A stretch of DNA of 64,000 bases from contig NZ_CP114413.1 in the NCBI RefSeq assembly GCF_027270315.1, positions 4,526,001-4,590,000 on the forward strand, given 5' to 3'. The notes under the pieces are model-generated. The model searched no databases, was not told the origin of the DNA, and saw only the letters and a list, made by a program, of their open reading frames with translations. This document shows positions 51,183 to 60,021 of this stretch, piece after piece. The position numbers and the translations under genes were made by a program. Numbering within the stretch: the stretch's first letter is position 1; each line of letters opens with the position of its first letter. The DNA is from Streptomyces cinnabarinus. GTDB taxonomy: Bacteria; Actinomycetota; Actinomycetes; Streptomycetales; Streptomycetaceae.

Positions 51183-51647
51183 GTGTCCACTCCGCCCCAG
51201 GGCCAGAACCCGTTCGCTCAGGGTCAGAACCCGTACGCCCAGCCCCAGGGCCAGGCTCCGCAGCAGCCGGGCTTCCCGCAGCAGGGCGCGGCCCCGTACG
51301 CCCCGGTCCCGCCGGAGCAGCCCCGCCGCAAGCTCAGCTTCAAGACGATCAAGAACATCGTCATCGGCGTCGCCGTTGTCTCCGTGATCGTCGGTGGCTA
51401 CATAGCGAGCCGCGACGACGCCAACACGGCGAAGGTCGGAGACTGCATGAGCATCTCGGACCCGGACAGCACGACCGACCCGGGCCTGGAGGTCGTGGAC
51501 TGCAGCGACTCCAAGGCCAAGTACAAGGTCGCGGAGAAGAAGGACGGCACCATCGAGGGCTGCGACCGCACCAAGTACTCGGAGTACACCGAGACCGGCG
51601 GCAGCGACGAGTTCACGCTCTGCCTGGCGGACTACACCCCGAAGTAG
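51183..51647 (+). CDS. Small cysteine-containing membrane protein (LppU/SCO3897-like)
   Basis: 154 aa. Residues 1-48 are Pro/Gln/Gly-rich with QGQNPFAQ and QGQNPYAQ repeats. One helix (NIVIGVAVVSVIVGGYIA) near residue 62-78 anchors an extracytoplasmic domain of about 75 residues. That domain has four Cys (GDCMS, VVDCSD, EGCDR, TLCLAD), enough for two disulfides. It resembles conserved Streptomyces LppU-like membrane proteins of unknown function. Start is GTG. Confidence 0.7.
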   Translation: MSTPPQGQNPFAQGQNPYAQPQGQAPQQPGFPQQGAAPYAPVPPEQPRRKLSFKTIKNIVIGVAVVSVIVGGYIASRDDANTAKVGDCMSISDPDSTTDPGLEVVDCSDSKAKYKVAEKKDGTIEGCDRTKYSEYTETGGSDEFTLCLADYTPK

Positions 51648-51664
51648 GTCTGAGCTCAAGCCGA

Positions 51665-51696
51665 AGGGGCGGTGTTTCACGTGAAACACCGCCCCT
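51665..51696. repeat. 32-bp perfect palindrome centred on parS site 11
   Basis: Two perfect 16-base arms (AGGGGCGGTGTTTCAC and complement). The first hairpin after the LppU-like gene; convergent with cca. Confidence 0.9.
51674..51687. other. parS: parS site 11 (exact)
   Basis: Exact GTTTCACGTGAAAC; 43 bases from site 12. Confidence 0.92.
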
Positions 51697-51700
51697 CTCG

Positions 51701-51746
51701 CATGAAACGGGGTCATGTTTCACGTGAAACATGACCCCGTTTCATG
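51701..51746. repeat. 46-bp perfect palindrome centred on parS site 12
   Basis: Two perfect 23-base arms meeting in the centre of parS; the outer CATGAAACGGGGTCAT and its complement are outside parS. It ends three bases before the cca stop codon and is the likely terminator of cca (-) and, with 51665-51696, of the plus-strand gene. Confidence 0.92.
51717..51730. other. parS: parS site 12 (exact)
   Basis: Exact GTTTCACGTGAAAC at the centre of the 46-bp palindrome. Confidence 0.93.
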
Positions 51747-51749
51747 TCC

Positions 51750-53195
51750 TCAGGCCTCCTGGGTGGCCCACCACTCCTTGAGGGCCGTCACCGCTGCGTC
51801 GTGTTCCATGGGGCCGTGCTCCAGGCGGAGTTCCAGCATGTGCTTGTAGGCGCGGCCGATGACCGGGCCCGGGCCGACGCCGAGGATCTGCATGATGTCG
51901 TTGCCGTCGAGGTCGGGGCGGATGGAGTCCAGCTCCTCCTGCTCCTTGAGCTGGGCGATGCGCTGCTCCAGGCCGTCGTAGGCGCGGGAGAGGGCGGCCG
52001 CCTTGCGCCGGTTGCGGGTCGTGCAGTCGGAGCGGGTGAGCTTGTGGAGGCGGTCGAGAAGCGGGCCCGCGTCGCGGACGTAGCGGCGGACCGCGGAGTC
52101 CGTCCACTCGCCGGTGCCGTAGCCGTGGAAGCGCAGGTGGAGCTCGACGAGGCGTGAGACGTCCTTCACGAGCTCGTTGGAGTACTTCAGCGCCGTCATG
52201 CGCTTCTTCGTCATCTTCGCGCCGACCACCTCGTGGTGGTGGAACGAGACCCGGCCGTCCTTCTCGAAGCGCCGGGTGCGCGGCTTGCCGATGTCGTGCA
52301 GCAGCGCGGCCAGCCGGAGGGTCAGGTCGGGCCCGTGCTCCTCCAGCGCCATCGCCTGCTCCAGCACGATCAGCGTGTGCTCGTAGACGTCCTTGTGCCG
52401 GTGGTGCTCGTCACTCTCCAGCCGCAGGGCCGGAAGCTCGGGCAGCACCCGCTCCCCGAGACCGGTGTCGACGAGCAGCGTCAGGCCCTTACGGGGGTGG
52501 GCGGACAGGATCAACTTGTTCAGCTCGCCCTGAACCCGCTCCGCCGAGACGATCTCGATCCGCGCGGCCATCTCCGTCATGGCAGCCACCACCTCGGGAG
52601 CCACCTCGAAGTCCAGCTGAGCCGCGAACCGCGCCGCACGCATCATCCGCAGGGGGTCGTCCGAGAAGGACGCCTCGGGAGTGCCCGGAGTACGCAGCAC
52701 CCGCTCCGCGAGGTCCTCAAGGCCACCGTGCGGGTCGATGAACTCCTTCTCCGGCAGCGCGACGGCCATCGCGTTCACCGTGAAGTCCCGGCGGACCAGA
52801 TCCTCCTCGATGGAGTCGCCGTACGACACCTCCGGCTTGCGCGAGGTCCGGTCGTACGCCTCCGACCGGTACGTCGTGACCTCGATCTGGTAGCCGTCCT
52901 TCTGCGCACCGACCGTGCCGAAGGCGATCCCGACCTCCCAGACGGCGTCCGCCCACGGGCGCACGATCTTCAGCACGTCCTCGGGACGGGCGTCGGTCGT
53001 GAAGTCCAGGTCGTTGCCGAGCCGGCCGAGCAACGCGTCCCGGACCGACCCGCCGACCAGGGCGAGTGAGAACCCGGCCTCCTTGAAGCGGCGGGCGAGG
53101 TCATCGGCGACCGGCGCGACCCGCAGCAGTTCACTCACCGCGCGGTGCTGCACCTGGCTCAGGACACTGAGGTTGTCTTCGTTGGCGTTCGGCAC
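51750..53195 (-). CDS. cca: CCA-adding tRNA nucleotidyltransferase with HD domain
   Basis: About 481 aa. The nucleotidyltransferase head has GGSVRDALLGR and the catalytic DLDFTTDA, then VRRDFTVNAMAV and RMMRAARFAAQL. The C-terminal HD phosphohydrolase domain has LLHDIGKP with His and Asp. The enzyme builds or repairs the CCA end of tRNAs. GTG 53195 is chosen because TACCCT lies eight bases upstream, giving a leaderless mRNA; the frame is open to 53258. Confidence 0.93.
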   Translation of the reverse strand: MPNANEDNLSVLSQVQHRAVSELLRVAPVADDLARRFKEAGFSLALVGGSVRDALLGRLGNDLDFTTDARPEDVLKIVRPWADAVWEVGIAFGTVGAQKDGYQIEVTTYRSEAYDRTSRKPEVSYGDSIEEDLVRRDFTVNAMAVALPEKEFIDPHGGLEDLAERVLRTPGTPEASFSDDPLRMMRAARFAAQLDFEVAPEVVAAMTEMAARIEIVSAERVQGELNKLILSAHPRKGLTLLVDTGLGERVLPELPALRLESDEHHRHKDVYEHTLIVLEQAMALEEHGPDLTLRLAALLHDIGKPRTRRFEKDGRVSFHHHEVVGAKMTKKRMTALKYSNELVKDVSRLVELHLRFHGYGTGEWTDSAVRRYVRDAGPLLDRLHKLTRSDCTTRNRRKAAALSRAYDGLEQRIAQLKEQEELDSIRPDLDGNDIMQILGVGPGPVIGRAYKHMLELRLEHGPMEHDAAVTALKEWWATQEA

Positions 53196-53407
53196 AACAA
53201 AAGAGGGTACGTGGCCACAACGGCCCCCAGCGCCTCCATTAAATGCGCACAGATCCACTCTCCTTTATACGGGCACATACAGGACAGCCCGGCAGCATGA
53301 GCCGATCTTGTGGCGCAGTCCGCGGCACTTCCCCTCAGCGCGCATCGTTACCATGCGTGGACGCACATTCCGACGACCACTGACGACGACGAGGGACGGG
53401 CGAGCGC

Positions 53408-55780
53408 GTGGCCGAGGCGGCAGACTTCCAGGGGACCAGTCCCTCACCTGCCCGCCGGTGGCTGCGGCGCACCGGGGCACTGCTCGCCGGTGCGCCCCTG
53501 CTGGCGGGTCTGCTCCAGCTGCCCGCGGCGTCCCCGGCCCAGGCCGCCGACACCGACGAGACGGTCGCCGTCTCCGTGAACTCCCTCACCCCGAGCGTCC
53601 CCACGGACGGCGACACCCTGACCGTGTCCGGCACGGTGACGAACAAGGGCAAGCAGGCGGTCACCGACGCCCAGGTGGACCTGCGCGTGGGCCAGGAGCT
53701 GATCACCCGCTCCGGCATCGACACCGCCGCCAAGGCCACCGGCTACCAGCCCGGCACCGACGGGCTCCCGCTCGGCGGGAAGTACCTCAAGAAGTTCGCC
53801 AAGCTCACCCCGGGCGTCGCGCAACCCTTCAGCATCTCCGTCCCCATCGACGAGCTGGAACTGGGCGGGAACGGCATCTACCAGCTCGCGGTCTCCCTGA
53901 CCGGCGAGACGTCCACGCAGTCGTGGCCGCAGGTGCTGGGCGTCCAGCGGACCTTCCTGCCGTACCAGCCCGACGGGGCCGACACCAAGACCCGGACGAC
54001 CGTCATGTGGCCGCTGATCTCCACCGTCCACATGACGGCGCAGACGGGATCCAACGAGTCGCAGACACCGGTCTTCCGCGACAACGACCTCATCGAGGAG
54101 ATCAGGCCGGGCGGCCGCCTGGAGCAACTGGTGGCCCTCGGCAAGGACCTCGACATCACCTGGGTCGTCGACCCGGACCTGCTGGCCTCCGTCGACGCGA
54201 TGACGCGCAACTACCGCGTCCAGTCCGAGGACGGCACCACGACCACCGCCGGTACCCGTGCCGACCAGGAGCTCGCCCGAGCGTGGCTCGCCCGGCTCCA
54301 GGACGCGGTGGCGGACAACGAGGTCGTCGCGCTGCCCTTCGCCGACCCCGATCTGGCCTCCCTCGCCCACAACGGCACGGCCGTCACCGGCTCGCTGGGC
54401 CACCTCAAGGAGGCGACCGACGTCGCCGCCGACACCGTCGAGTCGATCCTGCACGTGGAGCCGACGACCGACTTCGCCTGGCCGGTCGAGGGCGCCGTGG
54501 ACCCGTCGATCGTCAAGGTGGCCACCTCCGCCGGCGCCGACAAGGTCCTCGCGCGCAGCGACAGCCTGGAGGAGACCGGCGGTCTGACCTACACGCCCTC
54601 CGCGGCCCGCCCCATCGGCGGTGGCACCACGGCGGTGGTGGCGGACGCACGGCTGTCCACGGCCTTCCAGGGCGACATGACGAGGGCATCCAGCTCGACG
54701 CTCGCCGTCCAGCGGTTCCTGGCGCAGAGCCTGGCGCTGAACCTCCAGACGGACGACCAGCGCAGCATCGTCGTCGCCCCGCAACGCATGCCGACGGCCG
54801 GGCAGGCCCGCACGCTGGCGGAGGCGGTCACGGCCCTCCAGAACGGCGGCTGGACCCAGTCCCAGGACCTCACGACGACCGCCACGGCCAAGCCCGACCC
54901 CGGCGCGACCACCAAGATCCCGTCGGCGTCCGCGTACCCCTCGGCGCTGCGCAAGCAGGAGCTGAAGCGGTCCGCCTTCGAGCAGATCGCGGCCACCCAG
55001 GCCAAGCTCGGCAAGTTCAAGGTCATCCTCAGCGACGAGTCCCGGGTCGTGACCCCCTTCGGCCGGGCCATGAACCGCGGGATGTCCACGTCCTGGCGCG
55101 GCCAGGCCACCGAGGCGGCCGCGTACCGCAACGGCGTCGAGAGCTACCTGGAGTCGCTGGCCGACCAGGTCTCCCTGATCGAGAAGTCCGAGACCAAGCT
55201 CTCCGGCCGCAGCGCCACGATCCCCGTGACTGTGCAGAACAACCTGGTGCAGGGCGTCGACAACCTGGTGCTGCGGCTCACCTCGACGAGCCCGAGGCGC
55301 CTGAAGATCGGCGGCGACGCCTACGAGGAGCAGCCGGTCGCGGTCTCCGGCGGGCACAGCCAGACGGTGAAGTTCACCACCTCCGCCGAGGCCAACGGCC
55401 AGGCCAAGGTGATCGCCCAGCTCTACACGGAGGACGGGCAGAAGTACGGCGACCCGGTGCGGTTCGATGTGAAGGTCACCGAGTTCACGGCCACGGTGAT
55501 GCTGGTCATCGGCGGCGGCTTCCTCCTCCTCGTCCTCGCGGGCTTCCGGATGTACACCCAGCGCAAGCGCGCCGCCCGGCAGGCCCAGGAGAACGGTCCC
55601 GACGCCTCCGACGAGGCCGCGGACGACCCCGAGAATCCCGAGGACGCCGATGAGCGTCCGGCGCAGGAGTCCGGGCCCGGTACCGGGGCAGACGCCCCGG
55701 AGCAGCCGAGTGACCCGACACCGGACACCCCAGCGGAAAACGCCGACCCGTCCGGCACGGGTGAGAGAGTGGACCGTTGA
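53408..55780 (+). CDS. Large secreted, membrane-anchored protein (DUF6049-type)
   Basis: 790 aa. A signal peptide (residues 16-47, ending SPAQA-AD) leads to an extracytoplasmic region of about 650 residues with immunoglobulin-like strands (VSVNSLTPSVPTDGDTLTVSG). A single helix near residue 695-717 (VMLVIGGGFLLLVLAGFRMY) and a basic then acidic cytoplasmic tail end the protein. It resembles the uncharacterised actinobacterial DUF6049 family. It lies just upstream of murJ on the same strand, so a role in envelope assembly is likely. Start is GTG. Confidence 0.75.
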   Translation: MAEAADFQGTSPSPARRWLRRTGALLAGAPLLAGLLQLPAASPAQAADTDETVAVSVNSLTPSVPTDGDTLTVSGTVTNKGKQAVTDAQVDLRVGQELITRSGIDTAAKATGYQPGTDGLPLGGKYLKKFAKLTPGVAQPFSISVPIDELELGGNGIYQLAVSLTGETSTQSWPQVLGVQRTFLPYQPDGADTKTRTTVMWPLISTVHMTAQTGSNESQTPVFRDNDLIEEIRPGGRLEQLVALGKDLDITWVVDPDLLASVDAMTRNYRVQSEDGTTTTAGTRADQELARAWLARLQDAVADNEVVALPFADPDLASLAHNGTAVTGSLGHLKEATDVAADTVESILHVEPTTDFAWPVEGAVDPSIVKVATSAGADKVLARSDSLEETGGLTYTPSAARPIGGGTTAVVADARLSTAFQGDMTRASSSTLAVQRFLAQSLALNLQTDDQRSIVVAPQRMPTAGQARTLAEAVTALQNGGWTQSQDLTTTATAKPDPGATTKIPSASAYPSALRKQELKRSAFEQIAATQAKLGKFKVILSDESRVVTPFGRAMNRGMSTSWRGQATEAAAYRNGVESYLESLADQVSLIEKSETKLSGRSATIPVTVQNNLVQGVDNLVLRLTSTSPRRLKIGGDAYEEQPVAVSGGHSQTVKFTTSAEANGQAKVIAQLYTEDGQKYGDPVRFDVKVTEFTATVMLVIGGGFLLLVLAGFRMYTQRKRAARQAQENGPDASDEAADDPENPEDADERPAQESGPGTGADAPEQPSDPTPDTPAENADPSGTGERVDR

Positions 55781-55824
55781 GGATGTCGTGGCCGGTCGGC
55801 CCGGGACGATGAGGGTGGGTAACC

Positions 55825-58095
55825 ATGAACGCGCCGTACGACGGTGACCGCGGCCAGGCCGCGGGCAGCCCGGGCTACCCCGACGGCCCGCCGCCCGAGC
55901 ACGGCCAGGTACCGCCGCAGCCCCCCGCGGACATGTACCTCCAGGACGCCTACGACCAGGACCCCTACCGGGCACAGGACCTCTCGGCCCAGGACCCGGT
56001 CGCCGAGGCGCTCTACGACCGTTCCGCGCACCCCCCGCCGCCTCCGGGCAGCTACGCGCCTCAGCAGCCGTTGTACGCCCAGCCCCAGCAGTCGCCGTAC
56101 GCCCCCGACCCGCATGTGTGGGCCCAGACCCCGGCGCCCGAGCCGGACGGCGCGACCCAGTACCTGCCCTACGGCGACGACCCGCGCACCACGCAGTACG
56201 TGGGCGTCGACGACCTGGTCACCCACTCCGCCGAGGAGCGCCACGAGCCGGACGCCTTCGCGCACCTGTTCAGGGACCAGCAGCAGGGCGGTGGCCGACC
56301 GCCGTACGAGTCCGCTTCGGTGCCGGGCCCGGCAGGGGAGCCCGCGCAGTACCAGCAGCCCCAGCCGGCCGCTCAGCCCGCCGCCGACGCGACCATGAAC
56401 CTCGGCACCGCCCCGGTGCCTCCGCCCGCCTCGCCGGCTCCCTCGGCCGCCCCCGCGAAGAAGGGCGGGAAGGCAGCGGGCCTGCTGAAGTCCAGCGCGG
56501 TGATGGCGGCCGGCACGATGGTGTCCCGGCTCACCGGCTTCATCCGGTCCGCGCTGATCGTGTCGGCCCTCGGTGTGGGTCTGCTCGGTGACACCTTCCA
56601 GGTCGCCTACCAGCTGCCGACGATGATCTACATCCTGACCGTCGGCGGCGGTCTGAACTCCGTCTTCGTACCGCAGCTCGTGCGCGCCATGAAGGAGGAC
56701 GACGACGGCGGCGAGGCGTACGCCAACCGGCTGCTCACCCTCGTGATGGTGGCCCTCGGCGCGCTCACCGTGCTCTCGGTTCTCGCCGCGCCGCTGCTGA
56801 TCCGGATGCTCTCCAGCTCGGTCGCCGGCGACCCGGCGGCCAACGAGGTGGGCGTCACCTTCGTCCAGTACTTCCTGCCCTCGATCTTCTTCATGGGCAT
56901 CCACGTGGTGATGGGTCAGATCCTCAACGCGCGCGGGAAGTTCGGCGCGATGATGTGGACCCCGGTCCTGAACAACATCGTCATCATCGTGACGCTCGGC
57001 ATGTTCATGTGGGTCTACGGCACCGCCGCGGAATCCGGCATGCAGGTCACGAACATCCCGCCGGAGGGCCAGCGGCTCCTCGGGATCGGCGTCCTGCTCG
57101 GCCTCGTCGTACAGGCCCTGGCGATGATCCCGTACCTGCGCGAGACCGGGTTCCGGCTGCGGCTGCGCTTCGACTGGAAGGGCCACGGCCTCGGCAAGGC
57201 GGTCACGCTCGCCAAGTGGACCGTGCTGTTCGTCCTCGCCAACCAGGCCGGTGCGATCGTCGTCTCCCAGCTGTCCACCGCGGCGGGCAAGGACTCGCCC
57301 GTCGACGGCACGGGTTTCGCGGCCTACGCCAACGCCCAGCTGATCTGGGGTCTGCCCCAGGCCATCATCACCGTCTCGCTGATGGCCGCGCTGCTGCCGC
57401 GGCTGTCACGCTCGGCCGCCGAGGACGACGGCGGGGCCGTCCGCGACGACATCTCCCAGGGCCTGCGCACGACGGCCGTCGCGATCGTGCCGATCGCCTT
57501 CGGGTTCGTGGCCCTCGGCATCCCGATGTGCACCCTGATCTTCGGCTCCTCGGGCATCAGCGAAGCCACCAACATGGGCTTCATGCTGATGGCCTTCGGC
57601 CTCGGCCTGATCCCGTACTCCGTGCAGTACGTCGTCCTGCGCGCCTTCTACGCGTACGAGGACACCCGAACGCCCTTCTACAACACGGTCATCGTGGCCG
57701 CGGTCAACGCGGCCGCCTCCGCCGCCTGCTTCTTCCTGCTCCCGTCCCGCTGGGCCGTGGTCGGCATGGCCGCCTCCTACGGCCTCGCCTACGCGATCGG
57801 CGTGGGCGTCGCCTGGAGCCGGCTGCGCAAGCGGCTGGGCGGCGACCTGGACGGCGCGCGCGTGATGCGGACGTACGCCAGGCTCTGCATCGCCTCGGTC
57901 CCGGCGGCGCTGCTCAGCGGCGCGGCCTGCTACGGCATCGGGAACGCAATCGGCCAGGGCGTCGTCGGATCGTTGGCGGCCCTTGTCGTCGGTGGTGCCG
58001 TACTGCTCGGGATCTTCTTCGTGGCCGCCCGCAAGATGCGGATCCAGGAGCTGAACTCGCTGGTCGGGATGGTCCGTGGACGTCTGGGACGCTGA
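55825..58095 (+). CDS. murJ: Lipid II flippase MurJ (MviN)
   Basis: 756 aa. Residues 1-215 are Pro/Gln/Tyr-rich and disordered, an extension not found in E. coli MurJ. The MATE-like/MOP-fold core then begins (SSAVMAAGTMVSRLTGFIRSALI) and continues through about fourteen helices, with GDTFQVAYQLPTMIYILTVGGGLNSVFVP and VQYFLPSIFFMGIHVVMGQILNARGKF as family signatures. It moves lipid-linked peptidoglycan precursor across the membrane. The adjacent pseudokinase gene corresponds to the domain fused to MurJ in mycobacteria. Confidence 0.94.
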   Translation: MNAPYDGDRGQAAGSPGYPDGPPPEHGQVPPQPPADMYLQDAYDQDPYRAQDLSAQDPVAEALYDRSAHPPPPPGSYAPQQPLYAQPQQSPYAPDPHVWAQTPAPEPDGATQYLPYGDDPRTTQYVGVDDLVTHSAEERHEPDAFAHLFRDQQQGGGRPPYESASVPGPAGEPAQYQQPQPAAQPAADATMNLGTAPVPPPASPAPSAAPAKKGGKAAGLLKSSAVMAAGTMVSRLTGFIRSALIVSALGVGLLGDTFQVAYQLPTMIYILTVGGGLNSVFVPQLVRAMKEDDDGGEAYANRLLTLVMVALGALTVLSVLAAPLLIRMLSSSVAGDPAANEVGVTFVQYFLPSIFFMGIHVVMGQILNARGKFGAMMWTPVLNNIVIIVTLGMFMWVYGTAAESGMQVTNIPPEGQRLLGIGVLLGLVVQALAMIPYLRETGFRLRLRFDWKGHGLGKAVTLAKWTVLFVLANQAGAIVVSQLSTAAGKDSPVDGTGFAAYANAQLIWGLPQAIITVSLMAALLPRLSRSAAEDDGGAVRDDISQGLRTTAVAIVPIAFGFVALGIPMCTLIFGSSGISEATNMGFMLMAFGLGLIPYSVQYVVLRAFYAYEDTRTPFYNTVIVAAVNAAASAACFFLLPSRWAVVGMAASYGLAYAIGVGVAWSRLRKRLGGDLDGARVMRTYARLCIASVPAALLSGAACYGIGNAIGQGVVGSLAALVVGGAVLLGIFFVAARKMRIQELNSLVGMVRGRLGR

Positions 58096-58213
58096 GCCCG
58101 GGGTACGCGCACAACCATCGTCCGCCATCGTGTGTCGTGCATAGCGGCGGACTGTGGGCACAATTGGTTTCGGCGTCTCAAAGAGCGCAACGAATGGGGA
58201 GGCAGGAGCGACG

Positions 58214-59914
58214 GTGGCGGAACGGAGCACGGCTGCCGTCGACGTGGCAGACAACAGCGGCGATGAGCCGCTGACCGCACAGGCGGACCAGTCCACGGCC
58301 GACGGGGTGGCCACGAATCGGGAGCGGGACACGGACACCGACGAGGCACAGGGGAGTGGCGGGACCGAGGGTTCCGAGAAGGCCTCACCACCCGAACTGC
58401 ACAGCGGTCACAAGCTCGCCAGGCGGTACCGCCTGGAGGAGTGCGTCACCCGTCTGGACGGCTTCAGCAGTTGGCGTGCGGTGGACGAGAAGCTGCGGCG
58501 CGCCGTGGGCGTCCACCTCCTGCCCGCGGACCACTCACGGGCTCGCTCCGTCCTCGCCGCGGCCCGTTCCTCCGCTCTTCTCGGTGACCCCCGCTTCGTG
58601 CAGGTGCTGGACGCCGTGGAGGAGGACAACGTCGTCTATGTCGTCCACGAATGGCTGCCCGACGCCACCGAGCTGACCACCCTGCTGTCCGCCGGTCCGC
58701 TGGAGCCGTACGACGGCTACCAGATGGTCTCCCAGATCGCCGCCGCCATGGCCGCCGCGCACCGGGAGGGCCTCGCGCACCTGCGGCTGAACCCCAACGC
58801 GGTGCTGCGCACCTCGTCCGGGCAGTGGCGGATCCGCGGACTGGCCGTCAACGCCGCCCTGCGCGGCATCAGTTCGGACACCCCCCAGCGCACCGACACG
58901 GAGTCGATCGGCGCGCTGCTGTACGCGGCGCTCACCCAGCGCTGGCCGTACGAGAACGACGCCTACGGTCTGTCCGGGCTGCCCAAGGACATCGGTCCGA
59001 TCGCCCCCGACCAGGTGCGGGCCGGTGTCCATCGCGGCCTGTCCGAGCTGTCGATGCGCGCGCTGGTCAACGACGGCGCGACCGCCTCCCGCCATGAGTC
59101 GGCGTGCACCACGCCGGAGGAACTGGTGAAGGCGATCAGCGAGATGCCCCGCATCCGCCCGCCGGAGCCGGCCTTCACCGCGCCCCCGGAGTACCAGCGC
59201 ACGACGTACCAGCAGGGCACGTACGGCCGTCAGGCCCCGCACCCCAACGCCACCCAGCCGATCGCCGCCCCGCCGCCCCCGCTCCAGAGCCGCACCGGCC
59301 GAGCCCTGAAGTGGGCCGTCTCGGCCCTCCTCATCGCCGCCCTGGGGCTGGGCAGCTGGCAGCTGGCCGATGCGCTCATGGACCAGGGCAACAAGTCCGA
59401 CGAGACCAACCAGACGCAGACGACGGACGGCGACGACAACAGCCCGAAGAAGCCGGCGGCGGGCAAGCCCATCGCGATCCAGGAAGCCCACGACTTCGAC
59501 CCGTACGGCAGCGACGGTTCGGAGTACCCGGACGACGTGCCCAAGGCCTACGACGGCGACCCGAAGTCGTACTGGCAGACCAGCTACTACGAAGGCGCCA
59601 ACCTCGGAAATCTGAAGTCCGGCGTCGGCCTCATCCTCGACCTCGGCAAGTCCCAGCAGGTCGGCAACGTGACGGTCAGCTTCATGGGCAGTACGTCCGT
59701 CGAGCTCCGCACGGCTTCCGGTGACGACGGTGTGATGCCGACGTCGTTCGAGAGCTACAGCAAGGTCGCCGAGGGCTCGGGCACGACGGTGACGCTCAAG
59801 CCGGACAAGGACCTCAACTCCCGGTATCTGCTGGTGTGGCTGACCGAGCTGCCCATACAGGCGGACGACGGCAAGTGGCGCGGCAGGGTCATGGACATCA
59901 AGGTGACCAGCTGA
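58214..59914 (+). CDS. Serine/threonine pseudokinase with membrane anchor and extracellular domain
   Basis: About 566 aa from GTG 58214 (AGGAG five to six bases upstream). Residues 70-315 have the kinase fold (RRYRLEECVTRLDGFSSWRAV) but the invariant Lys is His (VGVHLL where PknB has VAVKVL), the HRD loop reads HLRLNP, and DFG is GLA. It should lack catalysis. A helix near residue 366-388 leads to an extracellular discoidin-like domain (AYDGDPKSYWQTSYYEG, GVGLILDLGKSQQVGNVTVSFMG). In M. tuberculosis the same kinds of domain are fused to MurJ and bind FhaA. Here they are a separate protein directly after murJ. Confidence 0.85.
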   Translation: MAERSTAAVDVADNSGDEPLTAQADQSTADGVATNRERDTDTDEAQGSGGTEGSEKASPPELHSGHKLARRYRLEECVTRLDGFSSWRAVDEKLRRAVGVHLLPADHSRARSVLAAARSSALLGDPRFVQVLDAVEEDNVVYVVHEWLPDATELTTLLSAGPLEPYDGYQMVSQIAAAMAAAHREGLAHLRLNPNAVLRTSSGQWRIRGLAVNAALRGISSDTPQRTDTESIGALLYAALTQRWPYENDAYGLSGLPKDIGPIAPDQVRAGVHRGLSELSMRALVNDGATASRHESACTTPEELVKAISEMPRIRPPEPAFTAPPEYQRTTYQQGTYGRQAPHPNATQPIAAPPPPLQSRTGRALKWAVSALLIAALGLGSWQLADALMDQGNKSDETNQTQTTDGDDNSPKKPAAGKPIAIQEAHDFDPYGSDGSEYPDDVPKAYDGDPKSYWQTSYYEGANLGNLKSGVGLILDLGKSQQVGNVTVSFMGSTSVELRTASGDDGVMPTSFESYSKVAEGSGTTVTLKPDKDLNSRYLLVWLTELPIQADDGKWRGRVMDIKVTS

Positions 59915-59976
59915 CGTCCTGAGCCGACCCGTTCCGGCACGGTGTGGCATTCTGTCGCTCAGGCTTACGAGTCGGG

Positions 59977-60007
59977 TTGACAGCGTCACGGTTGCCTCCC
60001 CTAGGGA
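59977..60007 (+). promoter_or_regulatory. Possible sigM promoter
   Basis: TTGACA (59977-59982) is an exact -35; 18 to 19 bases later CTAGGG or TAGGGA may be the -10. It lies just before the sigM start at 60022. Confidence 0.4.
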
Positions 60008-60021
60008 GTCGGGGGATATGT

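Noticed and set aside
53444..55975. An 843-codon minus-strand frame opposite the DUF6049 gene
   Set aside because: Val/Gly/Arg-rich shadow without a ribosome site or recognisable domain; the plus-strand gene has a signal peptide and anchor.
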